Source of the DNA: Phlegmacium glaucopus
Lineage: Eukaryota > Basidiomycota > Agaricomycetes > Agaricales > Cortinariaceae
DNA: 64,000 nucleotides
Assembly (NCBI GenBank): GCA_015039465.1
Contig: MU130073.1
Span: 654,708-718,707, forward strand
Reading direction: 5' to 3'
A program made the translations under genes and the position numbers. Positions 23,291 to 36,142 of this stretch are shown here, piece after piece. The number at the start of each line of letters is the position of its first letter. The first letter of the stretch is position 1. The notes beneath the pieces were generated by a model. That model ran no database searches and was not told where the DNA came from. It saw nothing but the letters and a program-made list of their open reading frames with translations.

Positions 23291-23944
23291 CAAGGCTCAT
23301 TCTCGAGGGGAACTGACAAAGATGTTGGTTTGCGGACCCCAGGAAGTCGTATGGTCAATGACGGCCTGCAAAGGAAGGATGACGCGAGGTTGAGAGGAAG
23401 TCGAAGAGGTCGGTGATACATGTGACCAAGGAGTTGTAAATTGTAATAAATATTCTAACATCAAATACAATGAGCTGTTTCAGATAACCCACTCGAAACT
23501 CCCTTTCAAGTAGAGCGAGGAGTTTGACATTCCCACTAGATCTGTTGAATGCACCACTCGTATATCATAATTCACCTACTATCAGACGGAGTCGGTGGAC
23601 AGAGCAAGCTAGCGGGTCGTAACTTGTATTACTATTAGCTAGGTAGTTTTGGATTGCATTTGGCACTGGCACTCATCAACTCGAGAAAATACCTGAATGA
23701 GTGTCAGGAATCACAAATCAAACGATCTGCATGGATAAATGTATTGCATTGTTATTACGCAAATTAAGCAGGAAACAGTGGGTATAACAAATGAGAATCA
23801 ACCGGAATACAAGCTCAAGTTTATTAGATCCAAGCAAGATATCTAACAAGAAAGGGAGAAAGTGGCGCGTGTGCCCAAACAAAAAAACCTCCTGGAATCA
23901 AAGAGCAATAATAAGCGGTTTAAAGTAAATCTGCAACTAAGGAT

Positions 23945-25115
23945 GCTGCTTCTCTGAGCGAGGTTTAATAAAACATTGGAATCGCTCTAGGTGACTGCAA
24001 GCAAGAAAAGGGGGGGAGGAACCGTAAGTAGATAATCCTCCATACATCTAACTATTATGAAAAGCAAACCTTAACGATGGGAACGCCAGTTGCACCGACT
24101 TTGTCAATATTGAAAACGGCAAGCGATGTTGCAATGCACGCGAAAGCGAAGCTTTGGCGAAATACATTCCAGGACAGATCGACCCCCGTACCCAAAGCAC
24201 GCGTTGCGTAGATCTCGTTGAGCTTCCTTGCCTGGAGAGCTAATGATTGAGTCAAAAGTTCATTGTTCAAGGACAATTTTACCGCCATACATAAAACTTG
24301 CAGTGAACTTCAAATCCTCGATATCCTCATGGGAGAGGGAGTTTTCATCTGCGAGCGCCGTAGATACGAAAGATGGAACGGCGTTGCCAGCAGCCTGAAA
24401 TGTGAAAGTTAAGTTCTTTGGTTGGAGGGGTGAATCGTTCGTTCTATACCATTTCCTGCTTGGTATAGTTATAAGGAACGTCTACCATTGTAGCTGTATC
24501 TTTGGCCCAAAGACGCGCAATCTGCAGGAAGCCAGAACCAGGAAGCCACTCTGGAAAATAGGGAAGAAGTCAACAATGAAGGCGCCCGGAACTGTAGCGG
24601 CATTGAAATTGGTGTTTGCCTTTTCAATCGAATTGAGGAAGGGATCTTCATCATCCTGTACTTGATAGCCGTAAGTCAACCGAACAATTATCCCACCTGC
24701 AAGCCTTCATAGCGCAAGCTTGGTAATTATTATTGTAAATGACGATTAGAATGTATGGGTAAAACGTACTTGCGTAGGTGAGGCATCAAGTCATACAGTT
24801 TTGCGAGAGTTTGTTTCAAAAAACAAAGGCATTCATGCTCGATCAAGGGATAAAACTGCTGGATTTGTCTCTGGCTGCCGATATAACGAGAGAAGTGTTT
24901 ACGATATGTTCGGAAACACGCGCTGAGAACGAGGGTTTGTGAATACCAACCAGCTCACAACCCATCTCGAGGACCGGTCGATCTGAGTATATGATCCGTT
25001 GTCCTCAAATTCGTCCTAAATAGCCGCAGAGTTTACAGTGATCATCGGTCGACCGAGTAGCTTGACAGATAGTATCTCACCGGGGTTGTAAGTCAGTGTC
25101 GACGCAGGTAGTCTT
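23945..25115 (-). pseudogene. P450 relic of unit C
   Basis: The most decayed P450 relic of the well-ordered units. The C-terminal end at 24055-24290 still reads FACIATSLAVFNID but the heme loop has become ALGTGVDLSWNVFRQ through frameshift. Upstream pieces YGYQVQDDEDPF and VPGAFIVDFFPI (about 24540-24680) are characteristic of the CYP64-like group called O-methylsterigmatocystin oxidoreductase-like in agaricomycetes. The I-helix region present in later units is absent. There is no N-terminal anchor. Confidence 0.75.
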
Positions 25116-26740
25116 GTCTATCTTTCTTGATCTTCTGAACTCCATCGCCAAAATTCTTCTGCAGAGCCCATCGAAGAAGCCAATTTTAATACGATCTGCT
25201 TAGGGTCGGATACCGATGATAAATATTGAAGGAGAGCATCATTTGTATAATCGCTTGCCTACAAGATTCTTTTCTTTGTTTTCAGTCCGCATTTATCAGC
25301 ATGAATGATTTTTGCTTACCATTGCTCTTTGCTGGTCTTCTTCATGATGTCTTTGTTTAAACTATATTGTTTTGAAGCCACAAGGTCGTCAAATTTGCGT
25401 CGAATGGGATAAAGCAATGACTTGTCTGTGAAGGCCGTCGTGGCAGACGCACGCGGCATGTACGAGTTCATTTTATTTTTTTTGGCATTTGCCGTCCACA
25501 TCTTATAATGGCATGTTTCTAGATTCATTAACTATGAATCATGAGGACGAACATTTTCTGAGCGTAGATATACGGTCTGGGAGTGGATATCAAGGTGAAG
25601 ATGGAAGACCCCCGAATGCAAGAAGTCGGCGTTTGCCGGCTAAGGCACAGTTTGGTAAAAGAACGATTTCCATAAATGGAACTCGTAACCAGTTCGTGAC
25701 AATGACATATGTGACAATCATTTGCCAAAATGGCAAAGGTAACTCGTTTAGGAATGTGTATATTTTTAGATATGATATATCACTAGTCCTGCTCTTACAA
25801 TCCACAATGTGCTGTACTGTCTCACTCTAGAGTTCTTGTGGTGTGATATCTGCCATTACAAGTTCATCACGCTTTTATGTGCTTCTCTGCGTCGGGTTGG
25901 TCCAATAAAACACAATTTTCTACAAACTTTCTAGGCAGAGTGGACGAACTGGGTCCCATCGAACAAAGGCAAGCCTTTTCAGGACGTAGCGCGGAGAAAG
26001 CAAAGAAAGGTTCTCATATACATATTCAAATATGAGAGCTATATCGTCTTGGTCTATAGGACACTTGATATTTTTAAAAAAAAAGTAAAATATAAATGCA
26101 GGAAATTGTAGAACTCCGATGAAAAAATCCTATCATTTGATGATGGGCGATTTTGGAATCACGACGAAAAGATCGTAATAAAGCCGTTTACCTACCTTTT
26201 CCCTCTTCTTGATAGGCTGGCTTCCCAGCGAACAAGGATGTCGCGATGTTTATACTAAAGGCCGCCGAGTCAGGGACTAAAGCATCAAGAACCTGTAATA
26301 ATTTTTTTGCCAAGGAAATCGTCACGCTTTTCACAGAGCCCCCTTTGAGACTCCTCTTCAGGTACTAGAGGCAGGAGTTTGACATTCCCAGGAACTTCTA
26401 GATTTGTATGCCATAAATTAATTCATGCGGCTAGCGGGTCGTAACTTGTGTTGCTAGTAGATATGTTGCTGATTATTATAACAAATGAGAATCAACCGCA
26501 TACAAGCCACTTTTAAACCGAAGTGAAATTTGCAACAAGGAACGAGAGAAAATGCAAGGTGCGCCAAAAAAGAAAATCCTGGAATCAAAGAGCATGACAA
26601 ATAGTAAATCTGCAATCAAGGATGTGCTCCCTCTGAGCGCGGTTTAATGGCTTTGACGTTCCAGCATGTTCGACGCGAGTAAGCACAGCATTACCATGAT
26701 CATGAATTATGTTCCCTAGAATTAATTAGGAAAGGCTCAC
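25116..26740 (+). pseudogene. Second relic of orphan-gene 3' end in unit C, plus flank
   Basis: TCTATCTTTCTTGATCTTCTGAAC followed by AATTCTTCTGCAG and AGCCCATCGAAGAAGCC at 25118-25190 is the last intron and last exon of the orphan gene, abutting the truncated P450. The normal downstream flank follows. Such relics recur at about 30046, 34607, 39297, 44850 and 48480, always in the same place after the P450. Confidence 0.75.
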
Positions 26741-26936
26741 AGCACCCTCCAACGCGCGTTTTAACGCTGTCATCCGTCCATGAGAAGTTCCAAATTTTCG
26801 TCTCAACCTAAGCCATAAGGGGAGTTAACAGCACTGTCGTTCAGGGGATCTCGGTAAGAATGAGTCATTTATTCTGCGAAATACAATGTCAATAAGTTGC
26901 GCACAAAATACGCAAAGTGGAAACATAAACACCACA

Positions 26937-26945
26937 TATATATAA
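26937..26945 (+). promoter_or_regulatory. TATA box of copy D
   Basis: TATATATAA, 63 bp upstream of the copy D start codon, in a conserved block AAACATAAACACCACATATA that precedes every family member. Confidence 0.65.
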
Positions 26946-26999
26946 GGTTGGCTTCGTTTGAATCCCTTCCCTTAGCCCCAAATCAACCCCCGACCTACG

Positions 27000-27846
27000 A
27001 TGGATCCCAATGACACCAACTCCCAACTTCAGGCATGGCCCCTATTCGTCATGGAGCAGATCATGTCGTCCCAGGGTAGCACTATGCCTAACACCCCGAC
27101 GCAACAGTCTGTTGGCCCTGTCATGGGTCAGCACCATCAGCCTCCTCCAAGTTGCAATAACCACAGCGCGCGCCGCAGGACGGGGGACCGATACCCAAAC
27201 AACGTGATACCTGGTTCATCAGGAACAACCACAAGTGGTCAGTCCATTAAAGACACAGGAGTTGGCTGGGCACAGAGACCCCTGTCGTGCAACCCATCGA
27301 TGTTAGACCGCAACCCAGCAATCCAACAGAAGCAGAGAAAACCATACAACAGGGATCGTTCAGGTCCCTCCCCTCGGAGGATCCGTACAGACGAGGTCCC
27401 CGTCGTGGAGTGGCAAAGTATGTTGATTTCGCAATCCATCCATTATATTTTATCCACAATTCCTTATAGAAAACGCAACAGCAAGTGGTTCGAATGCCCC
27501 TGCTGTAGTCCCACCGGCACCATCGACCTCGTCGATATCGGCACCATCAACGTTGTCGACATCAGCACCATCGACTTCACCGTCGACATCGGGGAGATCT
27601 GGGCCATCTCCATTGCCACCTGCCGCGCCAACGGCAGCTCCTGCCCCAGCTACGTGGGCTTGGATAGGCATTCCTGAGACGCCTGGCGAGGACGCAGCAA
27701 CCGACTCAAACACAAATATGCGAGAACGTACGTGCAATTTTACCACCTTTCTCGATTTTCTGAACCATCGTCGCTAAAACTGTTCTGTAGAGCTGGACGA
27801 AGAAGAAGACTACCATACGATCTCCTCCGGATCGGATACAGAGTAA
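27000..27846 (+). CDS. Orphan disordered protein, copy D (intact)
   Basis: Three exons: 27000-27417, 27470-27727 and 27791-27846, phase 1 at both junctions, 243 aa. I do not recognise the family. Visible parts: a conserved N-terminus MDPNDTNSQLQAWPLFVMEQ that could form a short amphipathic helix; a Gln/Pro/His/Arg-rich body; a basic patch RKPYNRDRSGPSPRRIRT followed by DEVPVVEWQ; a second exon almost wholly Ala/Pro/Ser/Thr with one conserved spot WAWIGIPETP; and an acidic last exon LDEEEDYHTISSGSDTE. There is no signal peptide or membrane helix. The basic and acidic ends with disorder between would suit a nuclear or nucleic-acid-binding adaptor, but that is a guess. Relative to copies E-G it lacks the LSVY residues before EVP. 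Confidence 0.8.
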
Positions 27847-28414
27847 CGATCTTGAATAAGAGGATCATTGCCTACAAGATTAGTTTTATTATTTACGACC
27901 GGTATGAGAATGATTTATTTTACTTACCATTTGGTTACCAATTACACATTTTCGCTCATCCTCTTCATGTTTTTTCACTGTTGTCGACATTAGTTGTTGG
28001 TATTATACCCTCTTTGAAGCTGTGAGGTTGGACAGGCAGAACCTGTTATCGATGGACCATGATGTGAAGAATTTGGATGGAACAAGAACCACCCTGTGGC
28101 ACACATGTGACAGATAACGGTAACGGAACGCGTTAGCAGCGTAGAGTTAGCTAGCAGGTCGTAGCTTTTATTCATCATATGTCGCTTATCTGTATTTGTG
28201 TTACCGCATTTGGCATTAGCATACCTGTAATATGGGTGTTGAGAATCGGAATTGAACGATCAGCATATATTGGATTATTACGCAAACTAAGCACGAAACA
28301 GTGGGTATAACAAATGAGAGTCAACAGAATACCTCAAGTTTAAAACGAAGTGAAATATGTAACAAGAAACCAGGGAATATGCCAGGGGTGCGCCCAAAAA
28401 ATCTTCCTGCTCAT

Positions 28415-30045
28415 CTGAACGAGGTCTAATGGAATATTGGAATGGCTTTGGGTAACTGCAAGCACAAGGAGGAATCATAAGTCCATACATCTAACTGTTA
28501 TGAAAAAGCAAACCTTATGATACCTGAAGTACTCTCGTGAACAGGAACGATAGGAACACCATTTACAACGGCGTTGTCAATATTGAAAACAGCAAGCGAT
28601 GTTGCAATGCACCGCGAAAAGGGAAGATTCAGCAAGATACATTCCAGGACAGATCCGACGCCCATATCCAAAGCTGCGTTGCGTGGATCCCATTGAGCTT
28701 CCTTGCCTGGAGAGGCGATGCAGCGTTCTGGGTCGACTTAAAAAAGGGTCGGAGTACGTCTCTGGGTCATGTAAGATGTTCCTAAAGTAAATTAAAGGAT
28801 GGGTGAAATAAGTCAGATTTGAAACTTTTATGGTTTACAGTCAACATACCATAGGTTGGTCAAAATGAGAGCGTCTTTAGGAACAAGCTCCAAAGCCGTA
28901 TGTGGAACGCCTAGTATATGATTGAGTCAAGGCTTGATCGCTCAAGACAGGACAGCCGTACCTGTGGGAGCAACACTATTGATATACGGCGGGCGGGGTT
29001 GGTCTGCAAATCCAGGTAATCGTCCTTCGCCCATAACAGAATCAAGTTCCTCTTGAGATTTTTTCTGAACATCTGAGAGAAAGTCACGAGTTAGTTATTT
29101 ATATCTTCGTGAAAAGAAAAATATCGACCAGGATAAAGAACCATAGCCAGGAAGGAAGCGTGTTCGGCTGAGACCGTGGTATCAGCATCACCTACACGAG
29201 GAAGAGTTTCCCGTAAGTTGAGTATCTGTTGTAACCTAGTGCAACTTACCGCCGTACATAGAACTTCAAATCCTCAATGTCTTCATAAGATAGGGAGCTT
29301 TCATCTGCGAGCGCTGACGTGACAAGTTAAGGTTTTGGTTGGAACAGGGTGGATCATTCGTTCTATACCATTTCCTGCTTGGTAAAGGCATAAGGAACGT
29401 TTACGATTGCAGCTGTGTCTTTGGCCAAAAGGCGCGCAGTCTGCAGGAAGCCAGCACCAGGAAGCCACTCCGGGAAATGTTTGATAATAGGGAACAAGTC
29501 AACAATATAGGCACCGGGACTGTAGCGGCATTGAAATCAGTATTGGCCTTTTTAATCAAGTTGGTGAAGGGATCTTCATCATCCTGTACTTGATAACCGA
29601 AGTCAATCGAAAAATTCCCCCTGCAAGCCGTCATAGCGCAAACTTGGTAATTATTATAGTAAATGACGATGAGAATCTATGCGTAAAACGTACTTGCGTA
29701 TGTGAGGCATCAAATCATCGAATTTTGCGAGAGCTCGTTTTAAAGAGCCAAGGTATTCACGCTCAATGAACGGACGAAGCTCCTGGATTTGTTTCTGGCT
29801 GCCAGTACAGCGAGAGAAGTGTTTGCGATACGTTCGGAAACGCGCCTCATAGACCATGAGAACGAGGGTTCATGAATACCCAACCAGCTCATCGCCCATC
29901 TGGAGGACCGGTCGATCTGAACCTTCTTGTCAAGTTCGTCCAAAACAGCTGCAGACTTTACAATGATCATCGGTCAACTGAGTAGCTTCACAGATAGCAT
30001 CCCACTGGGGTTGTAGGGTCAGTGTCGACGCGGACACCATTGTCT
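28415..30045 (-). pseudogene. P450 relic of unit D
   Basis: CYP64-like P450 pieces in order on the minus strand: a start in YNP..LSVKLLSRPMIIVKSAA (about 30000-29940), RTYRKHFSRCTGSQKQIQEL (about 29830), YQVQDDEDPFTNLI and LPEWLPG-type sequence (about 29600-29440), and the heme loop GYGRRICPGM (about 28670), then YPKPFQYSIRPRS at the end with its acceptor still present. An extra G in the codons after the heme loop (SLFAVHCNIA instead of SLFACIATS) shifts the frame. The N-terminal anchor and proline-rich hinge are missing. Confidence 0.82.
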
Positions 30046-31300
30046 ATCTTTCTTGATTTTATGAACATCGTCGCTAAATATCAGCATGAATGATTGTATT
30101 TTCTTACCATTGTTCATTGTTGCCCGCCCTTTTCATGGTTTACTTGCGGTGTCGACGTTAGTTGTTTGTATTATACCATTTTTAAGCCATATTGTCGTTG
30201 AATGGGACAGAAACTCTGGTCGGTGAACAAGTGTTAAGAGGAATTGGATAGTCCTTCGATAAAGTGATGACAATTTACAAAAACAAACGATCACGTCACG
30301 ACCGTCACAAATGTGGCATCCAACGATAACCCGTTTAGGAATGCGTATATTTTTAGACACACATTACCAGTCCCAGCATCGCCATCCTTCCGCTGCTCTA
30401 CGATCCACAATATGCTGTACTGCCTCTCCGAACATTTCTTGTGGTGTGATATCTGAAATCCCAAGTTCTCTGCGTCGGCTTTGTTAAAAATGACACATCT
30501 TTCCACAAACTTTCTAGTTGCCTTCTAGGCAGAGTGGAGGAACTGGGTCCTATCGAACAAAGGTAGATCTTTTGGGGACGTCGCGTAGACAAAGCATATA
30601 ACGTCCCTTGTAGACGTCATAAAATATGAGAGGTATATCCTCTTTGTCTATAGGACATCTGATGTTCAAAAAAAAAAATCAAATATAAATGCAGGAAATT
30701 GTAGACTCGGTGCGGATGAAAAATCCCTACTATGTGAGCCGATGATCGGCAACTTTGGAACCACGACGAAGAGATCGTGATAAGGCCGTTTACAAATTTT
30801 TTCGTCTTCCTGATAGCCTGGGAAGCGAGCTAGGATAACATGTATGTCGCGATGTTTATACCAAAGGCCGCCGAGTCAGGGATCGAAGCTTCAACGGTCA
30901 CAGGACCCAGGACTGTTAATAAAATTTCTGACACGGAAATACTCAAATCCTTTCACAGGACCCCCTTTGAGACTCCTCTTCAAGTACTAGAGGCAGGAGT
31001 TTGATGTTCCCAGGAACTTCTAGCTTTGCATACCATAATTCATGCTAGCGTTCGTAACTTGTGTTGCTAGTAGATATGTTGCTGATTATTATAACAAATG
31101 AGAGTCAACCGAATACAGGCCATGTTTAAATCGAAGTGAAATTTGTAACAAGAAACGAGAGAAAATGCAAGGTGCCCCAACACAAAAAAGAACTTACTGG
31201 AATCAAAGAGCATGATAAATATTTAAAGTAAATCCGCTTTTTCTCAGCGCGGTTTAATGGCTTTGACGTTCCAGAATGATCATGAGTTATGTTCCCTAAA
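30046..31300. repeat. Orphan-gene 3' relic and flank of unit D
   Basis: A short relic of the last intron (TCTATCTTTCTTGATTTTATGAACATCGTCGC) follows the truncated P450. Most of the last exon is deleted: the sequence jumps to ATCAGCATGAATGATTGTATTTTCTTACC. Normal flank words follow to the promoter of copy E. No gene. Confidence 0.7.
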
Positions 31301-31511
31301 AATTAATTAGGAAATGCACCCTCAAACGCGCGTTTTAACGCTGTCATCCATTCATGAGAAGTTCCATATGTTCGTCTTAACCTAAGCCAAAAGGGGAGTT
31401 AAAAGCGCTGTCATTCAGGGGATCTCGATAGGAATGAGTCACCTATCTTGCGAAATACCATGTCAGTAAATTGCGCCCGAAAATAGGCACACTGGAAACA
31501 TAAACACCACT

Positions 31512-31520
31512 TATATATAA
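31512..31520 (+). promoter_or_regulatory. TATA box of copy E
   Basis: TATATATAA, 63 bp before the copy E start, the same spacing as in copy D although the neighbouring GG has become ATTT. Confidence 0.6.
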
Positions 31521-31574
31521 ATTTGGCTTGGCTTGAATCCCTTCCCTTAGCCCCCAATCGACCCCCGACCTACG

Positions 31575-32412
31575 ATGGATCCCAATGACACCAACTCCCA
31601 CCTTCAGGCATGGTTTTTATCCATGATCCACCAGATGTTAGTATCCCAGGGTAGCACTATGCCCAACACCCCAACACAACAGTCTGTTGGCCCTGTCATG
31701 GGTCAGCACCATCAACACCAGTATCAGCCTCCTTCAAGTCGCAATCAGCACAGCAGGCGCAGCAGGACGGAGACGCAAAACCGAAACTTTTTACCTGGAT
31801 CATCAGGGACGACCACAAGTGGTAAGTCCATTAACAATGCAGGAGCTGGCTCGGCACAGAGATCCCCGTCAGCTAACCCTTTGATAGTCGACTGCAACCA
31901 AATGCAACAGAGGGGGAGAAAACCATATGACCGAAATCGTTCGCGTCCCTCCATTCGGAGGCTCCATACAGACCTCTCGGTGTACGAGGTCCCCATTACG
32001 GAGATGCAAAGTATGTTGATTTCGCAATTCCATCCACTATCTTTTATCCACAACTCTTTATAGCAAATGCAACAGCAGGTGGTTCAAACATCCATGCTAT
32101 AGTACCATCACCAGCGCCATCAACATCGTTGGTGCCGACAACATCAGCACCATCAACATCGTCGACATCGGTGCCATCTCCATCGCCACCCGCCGCGCCA
32201 GCGGCAGCCCCTGCCCCACCTATGTGGGCTTGGATGGGCACCCCCGAGACGCCTGACGAGGACGTGGCGACCAACGAAGACATAAATATGCAAGAACGTA
32301 CGTAATTTACTATCTTTCTTCATTTTCTGAGCCATCGTCGCTAAAACTCTGTGCAGGCCCCGACGAAGAAGAAGACTATCATACGATCTCCTCTGGATCA
32401 GATACAGAGTAA
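31575..32412 (+). CDS. Orphan disordered protein, copy E (intact)
   Basis: Exons 31575-32010, 32064-32297 and 32357-32412 give 241 aa. The N-terminus is MDPNDTNSQLH-less form MDPNDTNSHLQAWFLSMIHQ; the basic patch is RRGRKPYDRNRSRPSIRRLH followed by TDLSVYEVPITEMQ. The second exon keeps APPMWAWMGTPETPDED. The second acceptor is CTGTGCAG before GCCCCGAC, and it still joins in frame to PDEEEDYHTISSGSDTE. Despite many base changes against copy D, including several insertions or deletions that are all multiples of three in the exons, the frame and both introns are kept. This argues that the family is or recently was under protein-level selection. Confidence 0.8.
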
Positions 32413-32949
32413 CGATCTTGAAGAAGAGGATCCTTGCCTACAAGATTCAGTTCTATTTCTTTAACCGGTATGGAATTGGTTTTTATTCTTCTTACCATTG
32501 CTCATTGTCACTCAGCCTCTTCATTATGTCCTTGCGTTGTCGACATTGGGAATTATACCGTCTTTGAAGCCGTCAGGTCGGACGGACAGAATCCGTTATC
32601 GATAAGAGGAAATGTGGAGGGATGTGGCATATGTGACGCCTGAGATAACGGTAACGGAACGCGCATCTATGTCCTTGGATCGCATTTGGCACCTATCGAA
32701 GGAAATACCTGTAATATGACTGCTGAGAATCACAAATAGAAAGATCTACATCTTATTATTATGCAAAATAAGCTGGATACAGTGGGTATAACAAATGAGA
32801 GTCAACAACAAATGAGGAGTCAATGGAATACAAGTTCAAGCACCCAAGTTTAAATCGAAGTGAAATATGCAACAGCCCGAACGCCAGGTGCGCCCCCCAA
32901 AAAAACTTCCTGGCATCATAAATAGTTTTAAAGTAAATCTACAATTAAA

Positions 32950-34606
32950 TATGCTGCTTTCTCCGAGCGAGGTCTAATGGAACATTGGAATGGCTTTGGG
33001 CAAATGCAACACATCGAAAAGCAAACATTATAATCCCTGAAGCACTCTCATGAACAGGAACGATAGGAACGCAGTTTACAACAACGTTGTCAATATTGAA
33101 AACCGCAAGCGAAGTTGCAATGCACGCGAAAAGAGAAGCTTCGCCGAGATACATTCCAGGACAGATCCGACGTCCATACCCAAAACATACGTTGCAGGGA
33201 TCCTTTTGAGCTTCCTTGCCTGGGGGGGCAATGAAGCGTTCTGGGTCGAATTTAAATGGGTCGGGGTTCATGTAACATACTCCTAGGAGTAAATTAAAGG
33301 AGGGGCGAGAGATAAGGTATATCTGAAACCTTTTATGATTTAGAATTTAACATAGGTTAGTCTAGATGGGAGCGCCTTTAGGAACAAAGTGACCGCCGGT
33401 GAAACGATTTTCCAAAGCCGTATGTGGAACGCCTAAGTACATGATTTGAGTCAAAACTTCCATCGCTCAAGATATGAGAGGTTGTACCTGTGGGAGCAAC
33501 ACCTGTTCCATCGAAGGACTTCCGTAACGAGAGCATTGATATATGGCAGGCGATGTTGGTCGGCAAATCCAGGTAATCGTCCTTCACCGATGACAGAATC
33601 GAGTTCCGCTTACGCCTTTTTCTGAACGTCTGAAGAGAAAAAAGTCACGAGTTAGTTATTCATATCTTCGTGAAGAGAAAGATACCGACCAGGATGAAGG
33701 ACCATAGCGAGGAAGAAAGCGTATTCGGCTGAGACCGTGATATCAGCGCCACTTAGACGACGAAGACTTTCTCGTAAGTTGGGTATGCGTTGCAACCGAG
33801 TACAACTTACCACCATACATAGAACTCGCAGTGAACTTTAAATCCATAATATCTCCATGGGAGGGGGAGCCTTCATCTCCGAGCGCCGTCGATACGAAAG
33901 ATGGAACAGCGTGGCCAGCAGCCTGAAATGTGAAAGTTAAGTTTTTTTGGTTGGAGGGTGAATCGTTCGTTCTATGCTCTTTCCCGCTTGGTGTAGTTAT
34001 ATGGAACGTCTACCATTACAGCTGCATCTTTGGCCCAAAGGCGCGTAGTCTGCAGGAAGCCCGAGCCATGAAGCCACTCCAGTAAATATTTGGTCACAGG
34101 GAAGAAGTCAACAATGAGGGCGCCCGGAAATTGAAATTAGTGTTGTTGGCCGTTTCAACCAAGTTGATGAAGGGATATTCGTCATCCTGTACTTGATAGC
34201 CGTAGGTCAACCGAAAAATTATTACTCCTGCATGCCTTCATAGCGCAAGCTTGGTAATTATGGATTGTAAATGACGATTAGAATGTATGAATAAAACGTA
34301 CTTGCATAGGTGAGGCATCAAGCCATCCAGTTTTGCGAGAGTTCCTTTCAAAAAGCGAAGGTATTCATATTCAATCAACAGATAAAGTTTGTTTCTGGCC
34401 GCCAATATAACGAAAGAAGTGTTTGCGATATATTCGGAAACGTGCTCGGTAGACCATGAGAGTGGGCGTTTGTGAATACCAGACCAGCTCACTACCCATT
34501 TCGAGGACCGGTGGTCCAAAATAGTCGAAGACTTCACAATGATCATCGGTCGACCGAGTAACTTGACAGATAGTATGCCACCAGTCAGTATCGACGCAGG
34601 TAATCT
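32950..34606 (-). pseudogene. P450 relic of unit E
   Basis: The heme-binding loop is intact (CFGYGRRICPGMYLGEASLF, about 33170-33120), preceded by NPDPFKFDPERFIAPPGKEA. The substrate-recognition part reads LPTNIACH, and the I-helix GADITVSAEYAFFLAMVL lies near 33750-33690. The 5' end has TRSTDDHCEVFDYFGPPV near 34560-34510. Lesions: the acceptor before the last exon is lost, the RTYRKH region is out of frame with YGYQVQDDE, and the N-terminal anchor is absent at the same place as in the other units. Confidence 0.82.
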
Positions 34607-36081
34607 TGCCTATCTTCTTGATATTCTGATTCTCGTCGCTAAAATTCGTCTGCAAAGCCAATCGAACACGATTTTTATACGATCTTTTTATGGTCGGATA
34701 CCAACTACCAATATTGAGGGAGATCATAATATAATCGCTTGCCTATAAGACTCTTTTCTTTTTTTCAATCCGTATTTATCGGAATGAATGTTTTTTGTTT
34801 TTACCATTGCCCATCGTTGCTCGTCCTCTTCATGACTTTTCCTTTGTCGACATTAGTTGTTTAAATTATACTGTTTTGAAGCCATAAGGTCGTTGAAAGG
34901 GACAATTAATCACGAATCGGACTCGGAACAGAACAAACAGCTATGTGACATATGTGACAACCACCCTCCAATGATAACCCGTTTAGGAATGTGTATATTT
35001 TTAGACATACTCCATCGCTATGATCCACAATAAGCTGTACTACCTCACCTCATAACTTTCTAGGCAGAGTGGACGAACTGGGTCCCATCGAACCAAGGTA
35101 GATATTTTGGGGACGTCGCGTAGACAAAGCATAGAACGGCCTTTGTAGACGTCTTCAAATATAAGAGCTATATCTCCTTTGTCTCTAGGACACCTGATGT
35201 TCAAAAAAACACAAAAATGAAATATAAATGGAGGAAATTGAAGACTCGGATGAAAAATCCAACTTTGGAACTACCACGAAGATGTTGTGATAAATCCGTT
35301 TACCTATCTTTTTCCTCTTCTTGATAGGCTGGGAAGCTCGCTCGGATAATATATATGTCGCGATGTTTATATCAAAGTCCGCCGAGTCAGGGATTGAAGC
35401 TTGAGGGGTCCCAGGACCATGTAAGGACCGGTAAGAAATTTTCTGACAAGGAAATTCTCAAGTCCTTTCACAGGACCCCCTTCGAGACTCCTCTTCAAAT
35501 ACTAGAGGCAGCCTGAGGAGTCTGACGTTCCCAGGAACTTCTAGATTTGTATGCCATAATTTCATGCTAGCGGGTCGTAACTTGTGTTGCTAGTAGATAT
35601 GTTGTTGATTATTATCACCAACGAGAGTCAACCGAATACAAGCCAAGTTTAAATCGAAGTGACGTTTGTAGCAAGGAACGAGAGAAAATCCAAGGCGCGC
35701 TCACAAAAAAGAACTCCCCAGAATCAAAGAGCACGATAAATATTTCAAGTAAATCCGCAATCAAGGATGCTGCTTTCTCTGAGCGCGGTTTAATGGCTTT
35801 GACGTGACAGCATGTTCGTCGCAAGGAAGCATAGCATTATCATGATCATGAGTTATGTCCCCTGAAATTAATTAGAAAATGCTCCCAGCACCCTCAAACG
35901 CGCGTTTTAACGCCGTCATCCATCCATGGAAGTTCCAAATTTTCGTCTGAACCTAAGCCAAAAGGGGAGTTAATAGCACCGTCATTCAGGATATCTCGGC
36001 AGGAATGAGTCATTTACCCTGCGAAATGCAACGTCAGTAAATTCCGCACGAAATAGGCAAACTGGAACCATAAACACCGCA
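34607..36081. repeat. Orphan-gene 3' relic and flank of unit E
   Basis: Last-intron and last-exon remnants (TCTTGATATTCTGATTCTCGTCGC; GCAAAGCCAATCGAACACG) abut the P450. The flank words run on to the promoter of copy F. The interval 35600-35830 contains the AACCGAATACAAGCCAAGTTTAAATCG block seen in all units. No gene. Confidence 0.7.
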
Positions 36082-36090
36082 TATATATAA
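36082..36090 (+). promoter_or_regulatory. TATA box of copy F
   Basis: TATATATAA, 61 bp before the copy F start codon. Confidence 0.6.
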
Positions 36091-36142
36091 GGTTGGCTTC
36101 ACTTGAATCCCTCCCCACCTTCCAATAAACCCCCAACAAACG

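Noticed and set aside
27480..27500. GGTTCGAAT word as a tRNA T-loop or box B
   Set aside because: It lies in the second exon of copy D, and no cloverleaf arms can be drawn around it.
27239..27746. Minus-strand frames opposite the orphan genes (for example VDGADVDNVDGADIDEVDG)
   Set aside because: These are complementary readings of the Ser/Thr/Pro-rich second exon. Intron positions and the start and stop context support the plus strand.
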